DNA of 64,000 bases from CAIKMD01 sp963702925 (lineage in GTDB: Bacteria; Pseudomonadota; Alphaproteobacteria; ATCC43930; CGMCC-115725), in contig OY969771.1 in NCBI GenBank assembly GCA_963702925.1, positions 2,728,001-2,792,000 of the forward strand. Reading direction: 5' to 3'. The position numbers and the translations under genes were made by a program. This document shows, in pieces, positions 1 through 7,681 of this stretch. Each line of letters begins with the position of its first letter. Within the stretch, counting starts at the first letter, position 1. The notes beneath the pieces are model-generated. The model saw only the letters and a program-made list of their open reading frames with translations. It made no database searches and was not told the DNA's origin.

Positions 1-1740
1 GCCCTTTTCGGCGGCGGTGTCGAGCACTTTCAGCCAATCCGGCTTGCCGGCGAGGAGCTTCCTGCGCAGCTGATAGGGATCGAGATTGTTGGCCGCCGCG
101 ATCTCGTCGAGGAAGCCCTCGATCGCGAACACGTTCTGGTTCTGCCCGGGCGCGCGCCACCACCAGACCGGAAGATGCGTGTCCTTGACGATGGATTCGA
201 TGCGCATATTGGGGATGGCGTAGCCATTGGTCGCCAGGCCTTGCACCGAGACGAAGTCGAGGCCGTTCGGCGGCAGTTTCCCCAAGGCGTTCAGGACGAC
301 CGAGCCCGCGACGGTGCGGACTGCTAAGGCGGTAGGCATCCCGTCGGCGCCCGTGGCCGCTCTGAAGCGCGTGACGGACATCGGACGCATTTTGTCGTGG
401 CGCGTGTCCTCCTCGCGCGACCAGATCAGCTTGACCGGCTTCTGCACGACCTTGGCGATCGAGACCGCCTGAATCACCTCATCGGCTAGATCGCGCCGGC
501 CGAATCCGCCGCCGCAATAGGCGTTGTGGAGGTAGATGTTCTCGGCTTCGATCCCGAAAGCCTGCGCCACCTTCTCGGTCTCATCGAGTGCGTCCTGCGT
601 GCTAACCCAGACGTCGACCCGGTCGCCTTGCAGCTGCACCGTCGCGTTCATCGGCTCCATCGGCGAATGCGACAGATAGGGCGTCTCATAGATGGCTTCG
701 AAGGTCTTGCCGCCTTCGCCCAGCGCCTTGTCGACATCGCCCTGGTTGCGCGCGGTTACCGCTTTGCCGGTATCCAAGGTCGCGCGGTACTCGCGGAAGA
801 ATTGCGCGCTGTCGGTGCTGCCAGCTGCGCCGACATCCCATTCGGGCTGCAACTTGGCGAGCGCTTGCTTGGCACGCCACCAAGTACCCTCGGCCGCTAC
901 CGCGACAGCGTTGTCGAGCTTGACCACGCGGGGATTGCCCGGCATGCCGGCGACCACGGATTCGTCGACAGTCTTCAGCTTGCCGCCGGGGACAGGGCAT
1001 TGGAGGATCGCCGCGAACACCATTCCCGGCACTTGCGCGTCCATGCCGAACTTGGCGGAGCCGTCGATCTTGTGGACGACGTCGATGCGCGGCATCGGCT
1101 TGCCGGCGAAGGTCCATTGATCGGGCGTCTTGATCGCGGGCTCTTTGTCGAGCTTGATCTTCGCCGCATCGGCCGCGAGCTCGCCATAACGCAAGATCCG
1201 GCCGGAGGGCTTATGGGTGACGACGCTGTTTGCGGCGCTGCATTCCGTCGCAGGCACGCCCCATTTGGTCGCGGCGGCGGCGATCAGGCGCTCGCGTGCG
1301 CTGGCGCCCACCTGCTGCACCAACTTTTGCGATTCCTTGATCGAACGGCTGCCATTTGAATACATGTTGCCGTAGATCTTTTTCTCGCGGATGTTGCGGT
1401 TCGTCGAGGCGAATTCGATCCGCACTTTCGACCAATCGGCCTGCAGCTCCTCATTGAGCATCATCGGCACCGCGGTCATGCTGCCTTGGCCCATCTCCGC
1501 GCGCTGATAGCGGATCAGGACCGAGTCGTCCGGATCGATCGCGATCCAGGCGTCGATCTCGTTGGGGCTGGAGGCGTTATCGTCGTAAGGCTGCGCGGCA
1601 ACCGTCGCCGCTTGAGCCCAGTCCGGGAGGGCGCCGATGCCGATGGCAAGGCCGCCGGCCGCGGTCGCGGCGGTGAGGATGAAGTGGCGGCGGCTGAGCT
1701 GGGTTGCGCTGAGCGCCGGGGCGATGCGATTTCCGTCCAT
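1..1740 (-). CDS. Molybdopterin-binding large subunit, IorB-like xanthine dehydrogenase family (3' end outside window)
   Basis: The reading frame is open for 580 codons from an ATG at 1740 and runs off the window start, so the C-terminus is missing; family members are usually about 700-780 residues. Residues about 17-45 form a twin-arginine signal (SRRHFIL followed by an Ala/Gly-rich stretch ending WAQA), so the mature enzyme is probably periplasmic. A GGFGRR molybdopterin-contact motif lies near residue 408. These traits match the isoquinoline 1-oxidoreductase/aldehyde dehydrogenase large-subunit group, which hydroxylates N-heterocycles or aldehydes with Mo-MCD. A strong Shine-Dalgarno (GGGGAGGA) lies in the 14-bp gap after the [2Fe-2S] subunit gene, so the two are co-transcribed. 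The substrate cannot be read from sequence. Confidence 0.9.
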   Translation of the reverse strand, partial: MDGNRIAPALSATQLSRRHFILTAATAAGGLAIGIGALPDWAQAATVAAQPYDDNASSPNEIDAWIAIDPDDSVLIRYQRAEMGQGSMTAVPMMLNEELQADWSKVRIEFASTNRNIREKKIYGNMYSNGSRSIKESQKLVQQVGASARERLIAAAATKWGVPATECSAANSVVTHKPSGRILRYGELAADAAKIKLDKEPAIKTPDQWTFAGKPMPRIDVVHKIDGSAKFGMDAQVPGMVFAAILQCPVPGGKLKTVDESVVAGMPGNPRVVKLDNAVAVAAEGTWWRAKQALAKLQPEWDVGAAGSTDSAQFFREYRATLDTGKAVTARNQGDVDKALGEGGKTFEAIYETPYLSHSPMEPMNATVQLQGDRVDVWVSTQDALDETEKVAQAFGIEAENIYLHNAYCGGGFGRRDLADEVIQAVSIAKVVQKPVKLIWSREEDTRHDKMRPMSVTRFRAATGADGMPTALAVRTVAGSVVLNALGKLPPNGLDFVSVQGLATNGYAIPNMRIESIVKDTHLPVWWWRAPGQNQNVFAIEGFLDEIAAANNLDPYQLRRKLLAGKPDWLKVLDTAAEKG

Positions 1741-1754
1741 GGCTCGTCCTCCCC

Positions 1755-2210
1755 TTAGGCTTTCATCAGCTCGGCGGCGCGATGAATGGCGCGACGCAGG
1801 CGCTCATAAGTGCCGCAGCGGCAGATATTGGTGATGTTGGCGTCGATCTCGGCATCGGTCGGGTTGGGATGGTCTTTGAGGAAAGCCGCCGTCGCCATGA
1901 TCTGCCCCGATTGGCAATAGCCGCATTGCGGCACATCCTCGGCCAGCCAGGCCTGCTGCACGGGATGCTTGGCGTCGGGCGACAGGCCTTCGATCGTGGT
2001 GATGCTGGCGCCGTCGAGGCGCGCGATCGGCACCGAGCACGAGCGCATCGCGACGCCGTTGATATGCACCGTGCAGGCGCCGCATTGGGCGATGCCGCAG
2101 CCGAACTTGGTTCCGGTCAGCCCGACCGCGTCGCGCAAGGCCCAAAGCAACGGTGTATCGGGCTCGAGATCGAGCTGATGTTGCGTTCCATTGACGGTGA
2201 TCGTGATCAT
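1755..2210 (-). CDS. (2Fe-2S)-binding small subunit, IorA-like
   Basis: This 151-residue protein has the standard two-cluster layout of XDH-family small subunits. An N-terminal plant-ferredoxin-type cluster reads CGIAQCGAC followed by a fourth Cys about 12 residues later. A C-terminal helical domain carries CGYCQSG and CRCG. It passes electrons from the molybdenum site of the partner encoded immediately downstream (14-bp gap). There is no own signal peptide, so it would be carried across the membrane by the Tat signal of the large subunit, as known for this family. No FAD subunit gene is adjacent; IorAB-type enzymes typically use a cytochrome or other acceptor instead. Confidence 0.93.
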   Translation of the reverse strand: MITITVNGTQHQLDLEPDTPLLWALRDAVGLTGTKFGCGIAQCGACTVHINGVAMRSCSVPIARLDGASITTIEGLSPDAKHPVQQAWLAEDVPQCGYCQSGQIMATAAFLKDHPNPTDAEIDANITNICRCGTYERLRRAIHRAAELMKA

Positions 2211-2562
2211 CGTGGTGCCTCCCTCAAGACGGCGATTTTCGCCAAGCCTAGCACAATTTCGGGCCCCGACAACGCCGGCCCGCTTGCGCTCGCAAAGGCG
2301 TGACCGGCGCGGTCACAGGCTATTCGGGGCCTGGCAAGCCGGAGCGCGACGGGAAGCGAGCGACGCCGCGTCATCATGGTGCGGCGCAACACCCACCGAG
2401 ATCCCCGCGCCGACGAGAACCAATTTCTCTCGTCACTTGGCGCGGCAAATTATCACATCCGGCATCTTGACCTAGATCAAAGGTCCCGCCGCGGTCGGCG
2501 CTCAGCCTCGATCGGGCGGCCGCTTTTGATGCCGCCCGATGACATTAAGAAGAAGGCGGGGG
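2211..2562. other. Divergent intergenic region between the Mo-hydroxylase pair and the aryl-CoA ligase
   Basis: About 350 bp without a convincing gene. It separates the divergent IorA-like gene (start 2210) from the ligase gene (start 2563). The only clear element is the FNR/FixK-like palindrome at 2467-2480, closer to the ligase. Promoters for both directions must lie here, but no confident -35/-10 pair was found. Confidence 0.6.
2467..2480. promoter_or_regulatory. FNR/FixK-type operator (TTGACCTAGATCAA)
   Basis: The half sites TTGAC and ATCAA are separated by CTAG, one base from the perfect FNR palindrome TTGAT-N4-ATCAA and compatible with FixK boxes. The centre lies 89.5 bp before the chosen ATG of the aryl-CoA ligase at 2563, the same distance as the box upstream of cstA. 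In a class II promoter this would put transcription start near 2515. Confidence 0.7.
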
Positions 2563-4182
2563 ATGAAACGCGGTCCAGCTTTTGACGTCGAGATTCCAGA
2601 GGATTTGACGCTTTCCAATTTCTATCTGGAAGACAACCTCGTTCGCGGCCGAGGCGAAAAGATCGCCGCCTACTATGAGGACGAGGCCTATACGTTCGGC
2701 GCATTGTGCCAGCTCGCAAATAAAGTCGGCAATGTGCTGAAAGATCTGGGCGTGGATTTCCAGGATCGCGTGTTGCTTGTTCTCCAGGATTCCCCCGACT
2801 GGCTTGCCGCCTGGTTCGGGACGATGAAGATCGGCGGCGTCGCGACCCACGCCTACACCTACCTGCATCCGACCGACTACGAGTATTTCATCGGCTACGT
2901 GCAGCCCAAAGTCGTCATCGTCGACCGAACGACTCTCGGCATCGTCCGGGAAGGCGCGCGCAAGGCCACGCATCCCGTGGTGATCCTGGTCGCGGGAAGC
3001 GACCTCCCGCCGCTCGACAAAAACGAGATCGCCTTGGCCGATCGGCTCGCTTCTGCGTCGCCGGTTCTCGCGGCGCGCTCGCCCAGCAAAGGCAATCTGG
3101 CGTTCTGGAACTTTTCGGGTGGGACCACGGGCAAGCCCAAGGGTGTTCCCCACAGCCACGATCACGGGGTGGTGGGTTTCGAATCGTTCCAGTCGCTGGT
3201 TCAGTACACGGCCCAGGACGTGGTGCTCAGAGTGCCGAAGCTCTTTTTCCACTATGCGCGCGATCTGGGCATGAACTGGCCACTTCGGGCGGGCGCCGCC
3301 GTGTGTCTCGCGCCCGAGCGGACCACGCCCGAAATCATCTTTCGCATGATCGCCAAGCATCGCCCCACGGTTCTCTTGAACGTCCCCACGATGATGCGCG
3401 CCATGCTCGAGAGCCCCGAGGCCACGCATGCGGATCTGAGCGGCATTCGCGTCTGCCTCTCCTCGGGCGAGCTCTTGTCCGAACAGCTTTACACCGCGTT
3501 CACGGAAACCTTCGGCGTCGAAGTCAGAAACGTCCACGGCTCGGCCGAGACCTTCCTTGGCTATTTCGCGGACCGGGCGGGCGAGGTTCGGCCCGGAAGC
3601 TCGGGAAAGATCGCTTCCCTCGTCACCGTCAAGCTCATGGACAAGGAAGGCAACGAGGTGCCCGAACGCGAGACCGGCGTGCTTTGGGTGCGCTCGGCCG
3701 CATCGGCGACCGGGTATCACCTCGATCCGGAGAAGTCGAAGGAGACTTTCCCGGGCGACCAATGGGTCAACACCAACGACCTCTTCCGCGAGGATGAGGA
3801 CGGCTATTTCTGGTACATGGGACGGGCCAACGACCTGATCAAAGTGAGCGGCGTCTATATCGCGCCGCTCGAAATCGAAACCTGCCTCGCCCAGCACCCG
3901 GCGATCGGCGAATGCGCGGTTCTGGGCGTGAAGGACGCGGACGGCCTCGTGAAAGCCAAGGCGTTCGTCGTGCTCAAGGATGGTGTTCCGGCGACCGAGC
4001 GTACCGCCGCGGAGATCGACGAATACTGCCGGCGAAACTTGGCATCCTACAAGGTGCCGAGGATCATCGAGTTCCTGTCGGAGCTTCCCAAGACCGGCCA
4101 GGGCAAAATCGATAAGCGCCTATTGTCGACGCGCGGATCGGTTGCCGGTGAAACGACAGGTCATGCGCGCGCCACCGTTTGA
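2563..4182 (+). CDS. Benzoate-CoA ligase-like aryl-CoA synthetase (AMP-forming)
   Basis: The protein (539 residues from 2563) is an ANL-superfamily ligase that should convert an aromatic acid, ATP and CoA to the acyl-CoA. Seen: the P-loop FSGGTTGKPKGV, the A5-type motif VHGSAETF, the hinge region GRANDLIKVSGVYI, and the catalytic lysine motif TGQGKIDKR near the C-terminus. Motifs such as THAYTYLHPTDYEYF and the LFFHYARDLG region are typical of the benzoate/4-hydroxybenzoate-CoA ligase group. An in-frame ATG at 2539 is possible, but the purine-rich GAAGAAGGCGGGGG lies directly before 2563. The gene is preceded by an FNR/FixK-like box and converges on a molybdenum enzyme operon, consistent with anaerobic aromatic metabolism. 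The exact substrate is inferred only to class. Confidence 0.88.
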   Translation: MKRGPAFDVEIPEDLTLSNFYLEDNLVRGRGEKIAAYYEDEAYTFGALCQLANKVGNVLKDLGVDFQDRVLLVLQDSPDWLAAWFGTMKIGGVATHAYTYLHPTDYEYFIGYVQPKVVIVDRTTLGIVREGARKATHPVVILVAGSDLPPLDKNEIALADRLASASPVLAARSPSKGNLAFWNFSGGTTGKPKGVPHSHDHGVVGFESFQSLVQYTAQDVVLRVPKLFFHYARDLGMNWPLRAGAAVCLAPERTTPEIIFRMIAKHRPTVLLNVPTMMRAMLESPEATHADLSGIRVCLSSGELLSEQLYTAFTETFGVEVRNVHGSAETFLGYFADRAGEVRPGSSGKIASLVTVKLMDKEGNEVPERETGVLWVRSAASATGYHLDPEKSKETFPGDQWVNTNDLFREDEDGYFWYMGRANDLIKVSGVYIAPLEIETCLAQHPAIGECAVLGVKDADGLVKAKAFVVLKDGVPATERTAAEIDEYCRRNLASYKVPRIIEFLSELPKTGQGKIDKRLLSTRGSVAGETTGHARATV

Positions 4183-4186
4183 ACGC

Positions 4187-4213
4187 CGGGCCGCATCACC
4201 GTTGGGCGGCCCG
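4187..4213. terminator. GC hairpin between convergent genes
   Basis: The arms CGGGCCGC (4187-4194) and GCGGCCCG (4206-4213) form a perfect 8-bp stem with an 11-nt loop. It sits at the junction of the ligase (stop 4182) and the convergent molybdenum enzyme gene (stop 4196-4198 lies in the loop). There is no U tract on either strand, so it may be a weak bidirectional terminator or an mRNA 3'-end stabiliser. Confidence 0.45.
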
Positions 4214-6598
4214 TGACAGCACCCGACACGGCACGCCGCGAATTTCGAAGGTGCCGATGCCGGGATCATAAGGCGGTTCGCTGCGTGTCAGAACATTGAT
4301 GTTGGATTCATCCCAGCCGGACAAATCGCCCGGCCGTTCCGGAAACCACCAGCCGAAAGACGCGACGACGATCCGCCGATCCAGATCGCGGTTAAAGGCC
4401 AGGCGCTGCGCGATCCGGCCCTTATCGGTTTCGATGTCGACCATGTCGCCGTCGCGCAAGTTCAGGCTTCGGGCCGTGTCGGGATGAATTTCGACGAACG
4501 GCTCGGATTTCATCACCCGCAACGACGCCACGTGCTTGTAGCCGCTGCCCATATAGACGTCTTCCTTCGCGTTGGTCAGGAGCAGCGGGTATTCGTCCGA
4601 CAGGTTCGGCACGGCGAGCATCTCGCGCCAGCGCGGAACCGCGCTGTAGCCAAATTCGGCCGCTTTCTGCGAAGCGATCTCGACCTTGCCTGACGGCGTG
4701 CGGTAGTCGTGCTTCTTGTATTCGACCTTCGAATGCAGCACCCTTTTGTGCTTCATGTCCTCGTAGTCGAAGCCGCTGCCCTTGACGAACTCGTCGAGCG
4801 CGTCTTCCTCGTGAGGCCAGAAATGCTCGCCATGCCCGAGCCGCTTGGCCAGCTCGTTCAACCATTTCGTATCCGGCCATGCTTCGCCGGGCGGCTCGAC
4901 CAGCTTGGGATAGGCCCTGATCTCTTCATACCAGCCCGGCCAGTAGCCGAGCTCCTCGCGTTCCATACCCCAGGCGGCGGGAAGAACGATGTCCGCCAGG
5001 GCCGCGGTGGGCGTCATGAAAATATCGGCGACGACCGAGAATTCCAGATTCATGAACGCGTCATAGGTTTTTTTCGAATCCGGATAGCTCAGGATGGGAT
5101 TGGTCAGCAGGAAGATACCCGCCCGGATGCGGTACGGATCGCCGGTCAGAACCGACTTGATGAAGGTCTGCGGCGGCACGAACGCCGATCGCATGGCGAG
5201 TTTGAAATCCTTGCCGAGCGACTTGTCCTGGTTGCGGGAAAACTTGCTGAGCAGATAGAACCGGCCGGGCCGCATATAGGGCGCGGGCGTCAGAAACACG
5301 TCGCCGCCCGGCACGTTCAGATTGCCGGTGATCGCGCGCAGGATCGCGATGGCGCGGGCGCCCGGAAACGAGGTCAGCGACGTATCGATGCCGTTGCCCC
5401 ATTGGATGCTGGCCGGCCGCGTCGTCGCGTAGGCACGCGCGAATTCGCGAATCGTCTGCTCGGGAACCCAGGTCACCTTCTCGACATCCTGCAAGGAGAA
5501 GGTCTTCATCTCCTCGGCGAGAAGATCGAAGCCGATGCACCATTCGTCGACGAATTTCTTGTCGTAGAGATTCTCGTCGATGGCGACCTTGAGCAACCCC
5601 ATGGCCAAGGCGCCGTCGCTGCCCGGCCTGACCCGGACCCAAATGTCCGCGACCGCGGCCATGTCGATCTTCCGCGGATCGACGACGATCACCTTGGTGC
5701 CGCTGGCGATGATCTTCTCGAAGGTTTCCCGGCGCAATCCGCCGCTGGTGAAGTTGTTGTTCACCCCCCAGATCACCAGAAGCTGCGGCAGCACTTCCTC
5801 GTCGGGAACGCAGTTCCAACCATAGGTGAGCCCGGACGCCGAGCCTGACGGCGCGCCGCAGCACCATGCCGGCGTCATGATATTGGGTGTGCCGAAGACG
5901 CTCGCCAAACGCTGCGCGAAGGCGAATTCAAGCCCTTTCGGCTCGCCCAGCCCGAAGAACACGGCCTCCGGACCGGTCTCCGCTTTGATCGCGAGGAGTT
6001 TGTCGGCGATGGTATCCAGCGCCTCGTCCCAGGTGATGCGTTCCCACTGGCCTTCGCCGCGTGCGCCGACCCGCTTCATCGGGTGGGTAAGGCGATCGGG
6101 ATGGGTCAGCACTTCGGGAATGGAGAACCGGCCCTTCTTCACCGGGCATTGCTCGTTCGAAAGCCCGCTTTCCTTGTCCGGCGCGATATCGACGACCTTG
6201 CCGTCTTCGAGCGTCGCCTTGATGCTGCAATGGCCCGGGCAGATGTGACAGAAGGTGAAGACATCCTGCTGCGTCCGGCTGCCGGGCGCCTCGAAGCTGA
6301 CCCGCATCGAGCCGTCGCCGATCAGCGTGTCGTTGAAAGGGTGGTATTCCATGTCGTCGGCAAGACCTTCGGCCGTGACGATGTCCTTGCCATCCGCATT
6401 GACGGCCAGGACGAGGCAGGAATTGACGGCTTTCTTGTTCATGATGACGGTGCAGCTGCAGCATTCCCCCATGCTGCAGCCTTCCTTTGTCTTCATGAGC
6501 TTCAGGTTTTCCCGGAGGACGTCGAGCAGAATGTCCGATTCCTCCACGTCGAAAGAGTGACCTTCGCCGTTCACCCTGAGCTGGATACGGCGTCTCAT
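4196..6598 (-). CDS. Chimeric molybdenum oxidoreductase: XDH-type [2Fe-2S] domain fused to a bis-MGD (DMSO reductase family) catalytic chain
   Basis: This 800-residue protein joins two molybdoenzyme lineages. Residues 1-100 are an XDH-type ferredoxin fold with cluster ligands C41, C46, C49 and C61; the second, helical [2Fe-2S] domain (CGxC...CRC) of normal XDH small subunits is absent. From residue 117 a formate-dehydrogenase-type [4Fe-4S] motif follows (C117, C120, C124, C151), then the molybdopterin domains, with a Cys pair (C246-C247) where the Mo-ligating Cys/Sec normally lies. The C-terminal MGD-binding domain is present. There is no signal peptide, so it is probably cytoplasmic. The ATG at 6598 overlaps the TGA of the upstream FAD-subunit gene (ATGA), so the two are translationally coupled; the open frame continues upstream to 7195, but that part is antisense-frame noise inside the FAD gene. 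Function is unknown; aromatic (de)hydroxylation is suggested by the neighbouring ligase. Confidence 0.9.
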   Translation of the reverse strand: MRRRIQLRVNGEGHSFDVEESDILLDVLRENLKLMKTKEGCSMGECCSCTVIMNKKAVNSCLVLAVNADGKDIVTAEGLADDMEYHPFNDTLIGDGSMRVSFEAPGSRTQQDVFTFCHICPGHCSIKATLEDGKVVDIAPDKESGLSNEQCPVKKGRFSIPEVLTHPDRLTHPMKRVGARGEGQWERITWDEALDTIADKLLAIKAETGPEAVFFGLGEPKGLEFAFAQRLASVFGTPNIMTPAWCCGAPSGSASGLTYGWNCVPDEEVLPQLLVIWGVNNNFTSGGLRRETFEKIIASGTKVIVVDPRKIDMAAVADIWVRVRPGSDGALAMGLLKVAIDENLYDKKFVDEWCIGFDLLAEEMKTFSLQDVEKVTWVPEQTIREFARAYATTRPASIQWGNGIDTSLTSFPGARAIAILRAITGNLNVPGGDVFLTPAPYMRPGRFYLLSKFSRNQDKSLGKDFKLAMRSAFVPPQTFIKSVLTGDPYRIRAGIFLLTNPILSYPDSKKTYDAFMNLEFSVVADIFMTPTAALADIVLPAAWGMEREELGYWPGWYEEIRAYPKLVEPPGEAWPDTKWLNELAKRLGHGEHFWPHEEDALDEFVKGSGFDYEDMKHKRVLHSKVEYKKHDYRTPSGKVEIASQKAAEFGYSAVPRWREMLAVPNLSDEYPLLLTNAKEDVYMGSGYKHVASLRVMKSEPFVEIHPDTARSLNLRDGDMVDIETDKGRIAQRLAFNRDLDRRIVVASFGWWFPERPGDLSGWDESNINVLTRSEPPYDPGIGTFEIRGVPCRVLSRAAQR

Positions 6599-7464
6599 GA
6601 CTTGGCGTCCATGACGGCCTGCCGTATCGCCAGTTTGGTGATTTGCGCGACGGTCGTTCTCCGGTAATCCGAGGAGCGCCTGATGTCGTCGATCGGGCTG
6701 CACGCCAGCGCCGCTTCCTGGGCGGCTGCCTCGGCCAGATCTTCGTCGATCGTCTTGCCGATCAACAGCGCTTCGGCTTTTTGCGTTCGCATGATCGTCG
6801 GCGCCACGGAACCAAGCCCGATCCTCACGTCGGTGCAGATGTTCTTCCACAAGGTCAGCACCACCGCGACGGAAACGATCGCGATATCGGTTCGGCGCGT
6901 GGCGTGCTTGAGATAAGCCGCGCCGGTTTGCGGCGCTGCCGCCGGCACATGGATTTCGATCAGCAATTCGCCCGGCCGAAGTATCGTCCTGCCCGGTCCG
7001 GTGAAGAATTCCTCCAGCGGAACCGATCTTCTCTCGGCGCCATCGCGGGTGAGCACGGCGCTGGCTCCGGCAACCATCAGCGCGAGCGGAGCATCGGCCG
7101 CCGGCGAAGCGTTGACGATGTTGCCGCCAAGGGTCGCGACGTTCCGGATCTGGACCGAGCTCTCGGCCGCCGCGGCCTGAACCAGGATCTTGCAATGGCG
7201 CTTCACGGCGACCGCGTTCTTCAAAGACTGGATCGTGGCCAGCGCACCGATTCTCAGGCCATCGCGCTCGTCGAACCGGACATACTCCATGCCTGAAATG
7301 CCCTTCAGGTCGACCACGTATTGCGGCATGACCTTCCGGTTCTTCATCTTGACGAACAAGTCCGTCCCGCCGGCAAGAAGCGCGGCGTTTTCATGGGCCA
7401 TCAAAAACGAGCAGGCTTCTTCGACGGTCGAGGGTGCAAGATACTCGAATTGCGGCAGTTGCAT
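6595..7464 (-). CDS. FAD-binding subunit, CoxM/XDH-medium-subunit family
   Basis: This 289-residue protein is a typical FAD-binding middle subunit of xanthine-dehydrogenase-family molybdenum hydroxylases. Seen: the first FAD motif AGGTD (residues 31-35) and the second, TLGGNIVNASPAAD (111-124), preceded by the conserved IRNVA. Known partners of this family are a [2Fe-2S] subunit and an Mo-MCD subunit. Here the only partner in the operon is the fused [2Fe-2S]/DMSO-reductase-type chain, whose start codon overlaps this stop. The FAD would exchange electrons with NAD(P)H or a ferredoxin/flavodoxin. An FNR/FixK-like palindrome lies about 150 bp upstream of the ATG. Confidence 0.93.
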   Translation of the reverse strand: MQLPQFEYLAPSTVEEACSFLMAHENAALLAGGTDLFVKMKNRKVMPQYVVDLKGISGMEYVRFDERDGLRIGALATIQSLKNAVAVKRHCKILVQAAAAESSVQIRNVATLGGNIVNASPAADAPLALMVAGASAVLTRDGAERRSVPLEEFFTGPGRTILRPGELLIEIHVPAAAPQTGAAYLKHATRRTDIAIVSVAVVLTLWKNICTDVRIGLGSVAPTIMRTQKAEALLIGKTIDEDLAEAAAQEAALACSPIDDIRRSSDYRRTTVAQITKLAIRQAVMDAKS

Positions 7465-7609
7465 TACCCACGCTTTCGTTGATTGACGAGACGCACATCA
7501 AGACGGGCGCTTATCGACCTTGCCTTCGGTCGATCGAGCATATTGCCCGGCGCGACGACCGAAGCTGACACGAACGACGGTATGCTATCGCAGGCGGGGC
7601 CTGTGCCCT

Positions 7610-7623
7610 TTGACCCAGGTCAA
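7610..7623. promoter_or_regulatory. FNR/FixK-type operator (TTGACCCAGGTCAA)
   Basis: A symmetric palindrome, TTGAC-N4-GTCAA, in the 217-bp gap between the 3' end of the sensor kinase gene and the FAD-subunit gene starting at 7464. It deviates from the FNR consensus TTGAT-N4-ATCAA by one symmetric base pair, as FixK-type sites often do. Its centre is about 152 bp before the ATG, so a leader of roughly 110 nt is implied if it works as a class II site. Confidence 0.6.
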
Positions 7624-7681
7624 ACTCTGCAACCCGACAGGGATCGGCCCGCCACGGGGTTAACGTGCGCCGGCGCGAAAA

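Noticed and set aside
526..1359. Long plus-strand frame (277 codons) opposite the Mo-hydroxylase gene
   Set aside because: It is antisense to a gene with a Tat signal and molybdopterin motifs; the frame is a by-product of high GC third positions.
6599..7195. An open frame extending the chimeric molybdoenzyme by 199 codons upstream
   Set aside because: It lies wholly inside the FAD-subunit gene in another frame of the same strand, has no domain similarity, and the ATGA overlap at 6595-6598 gives a natural start.
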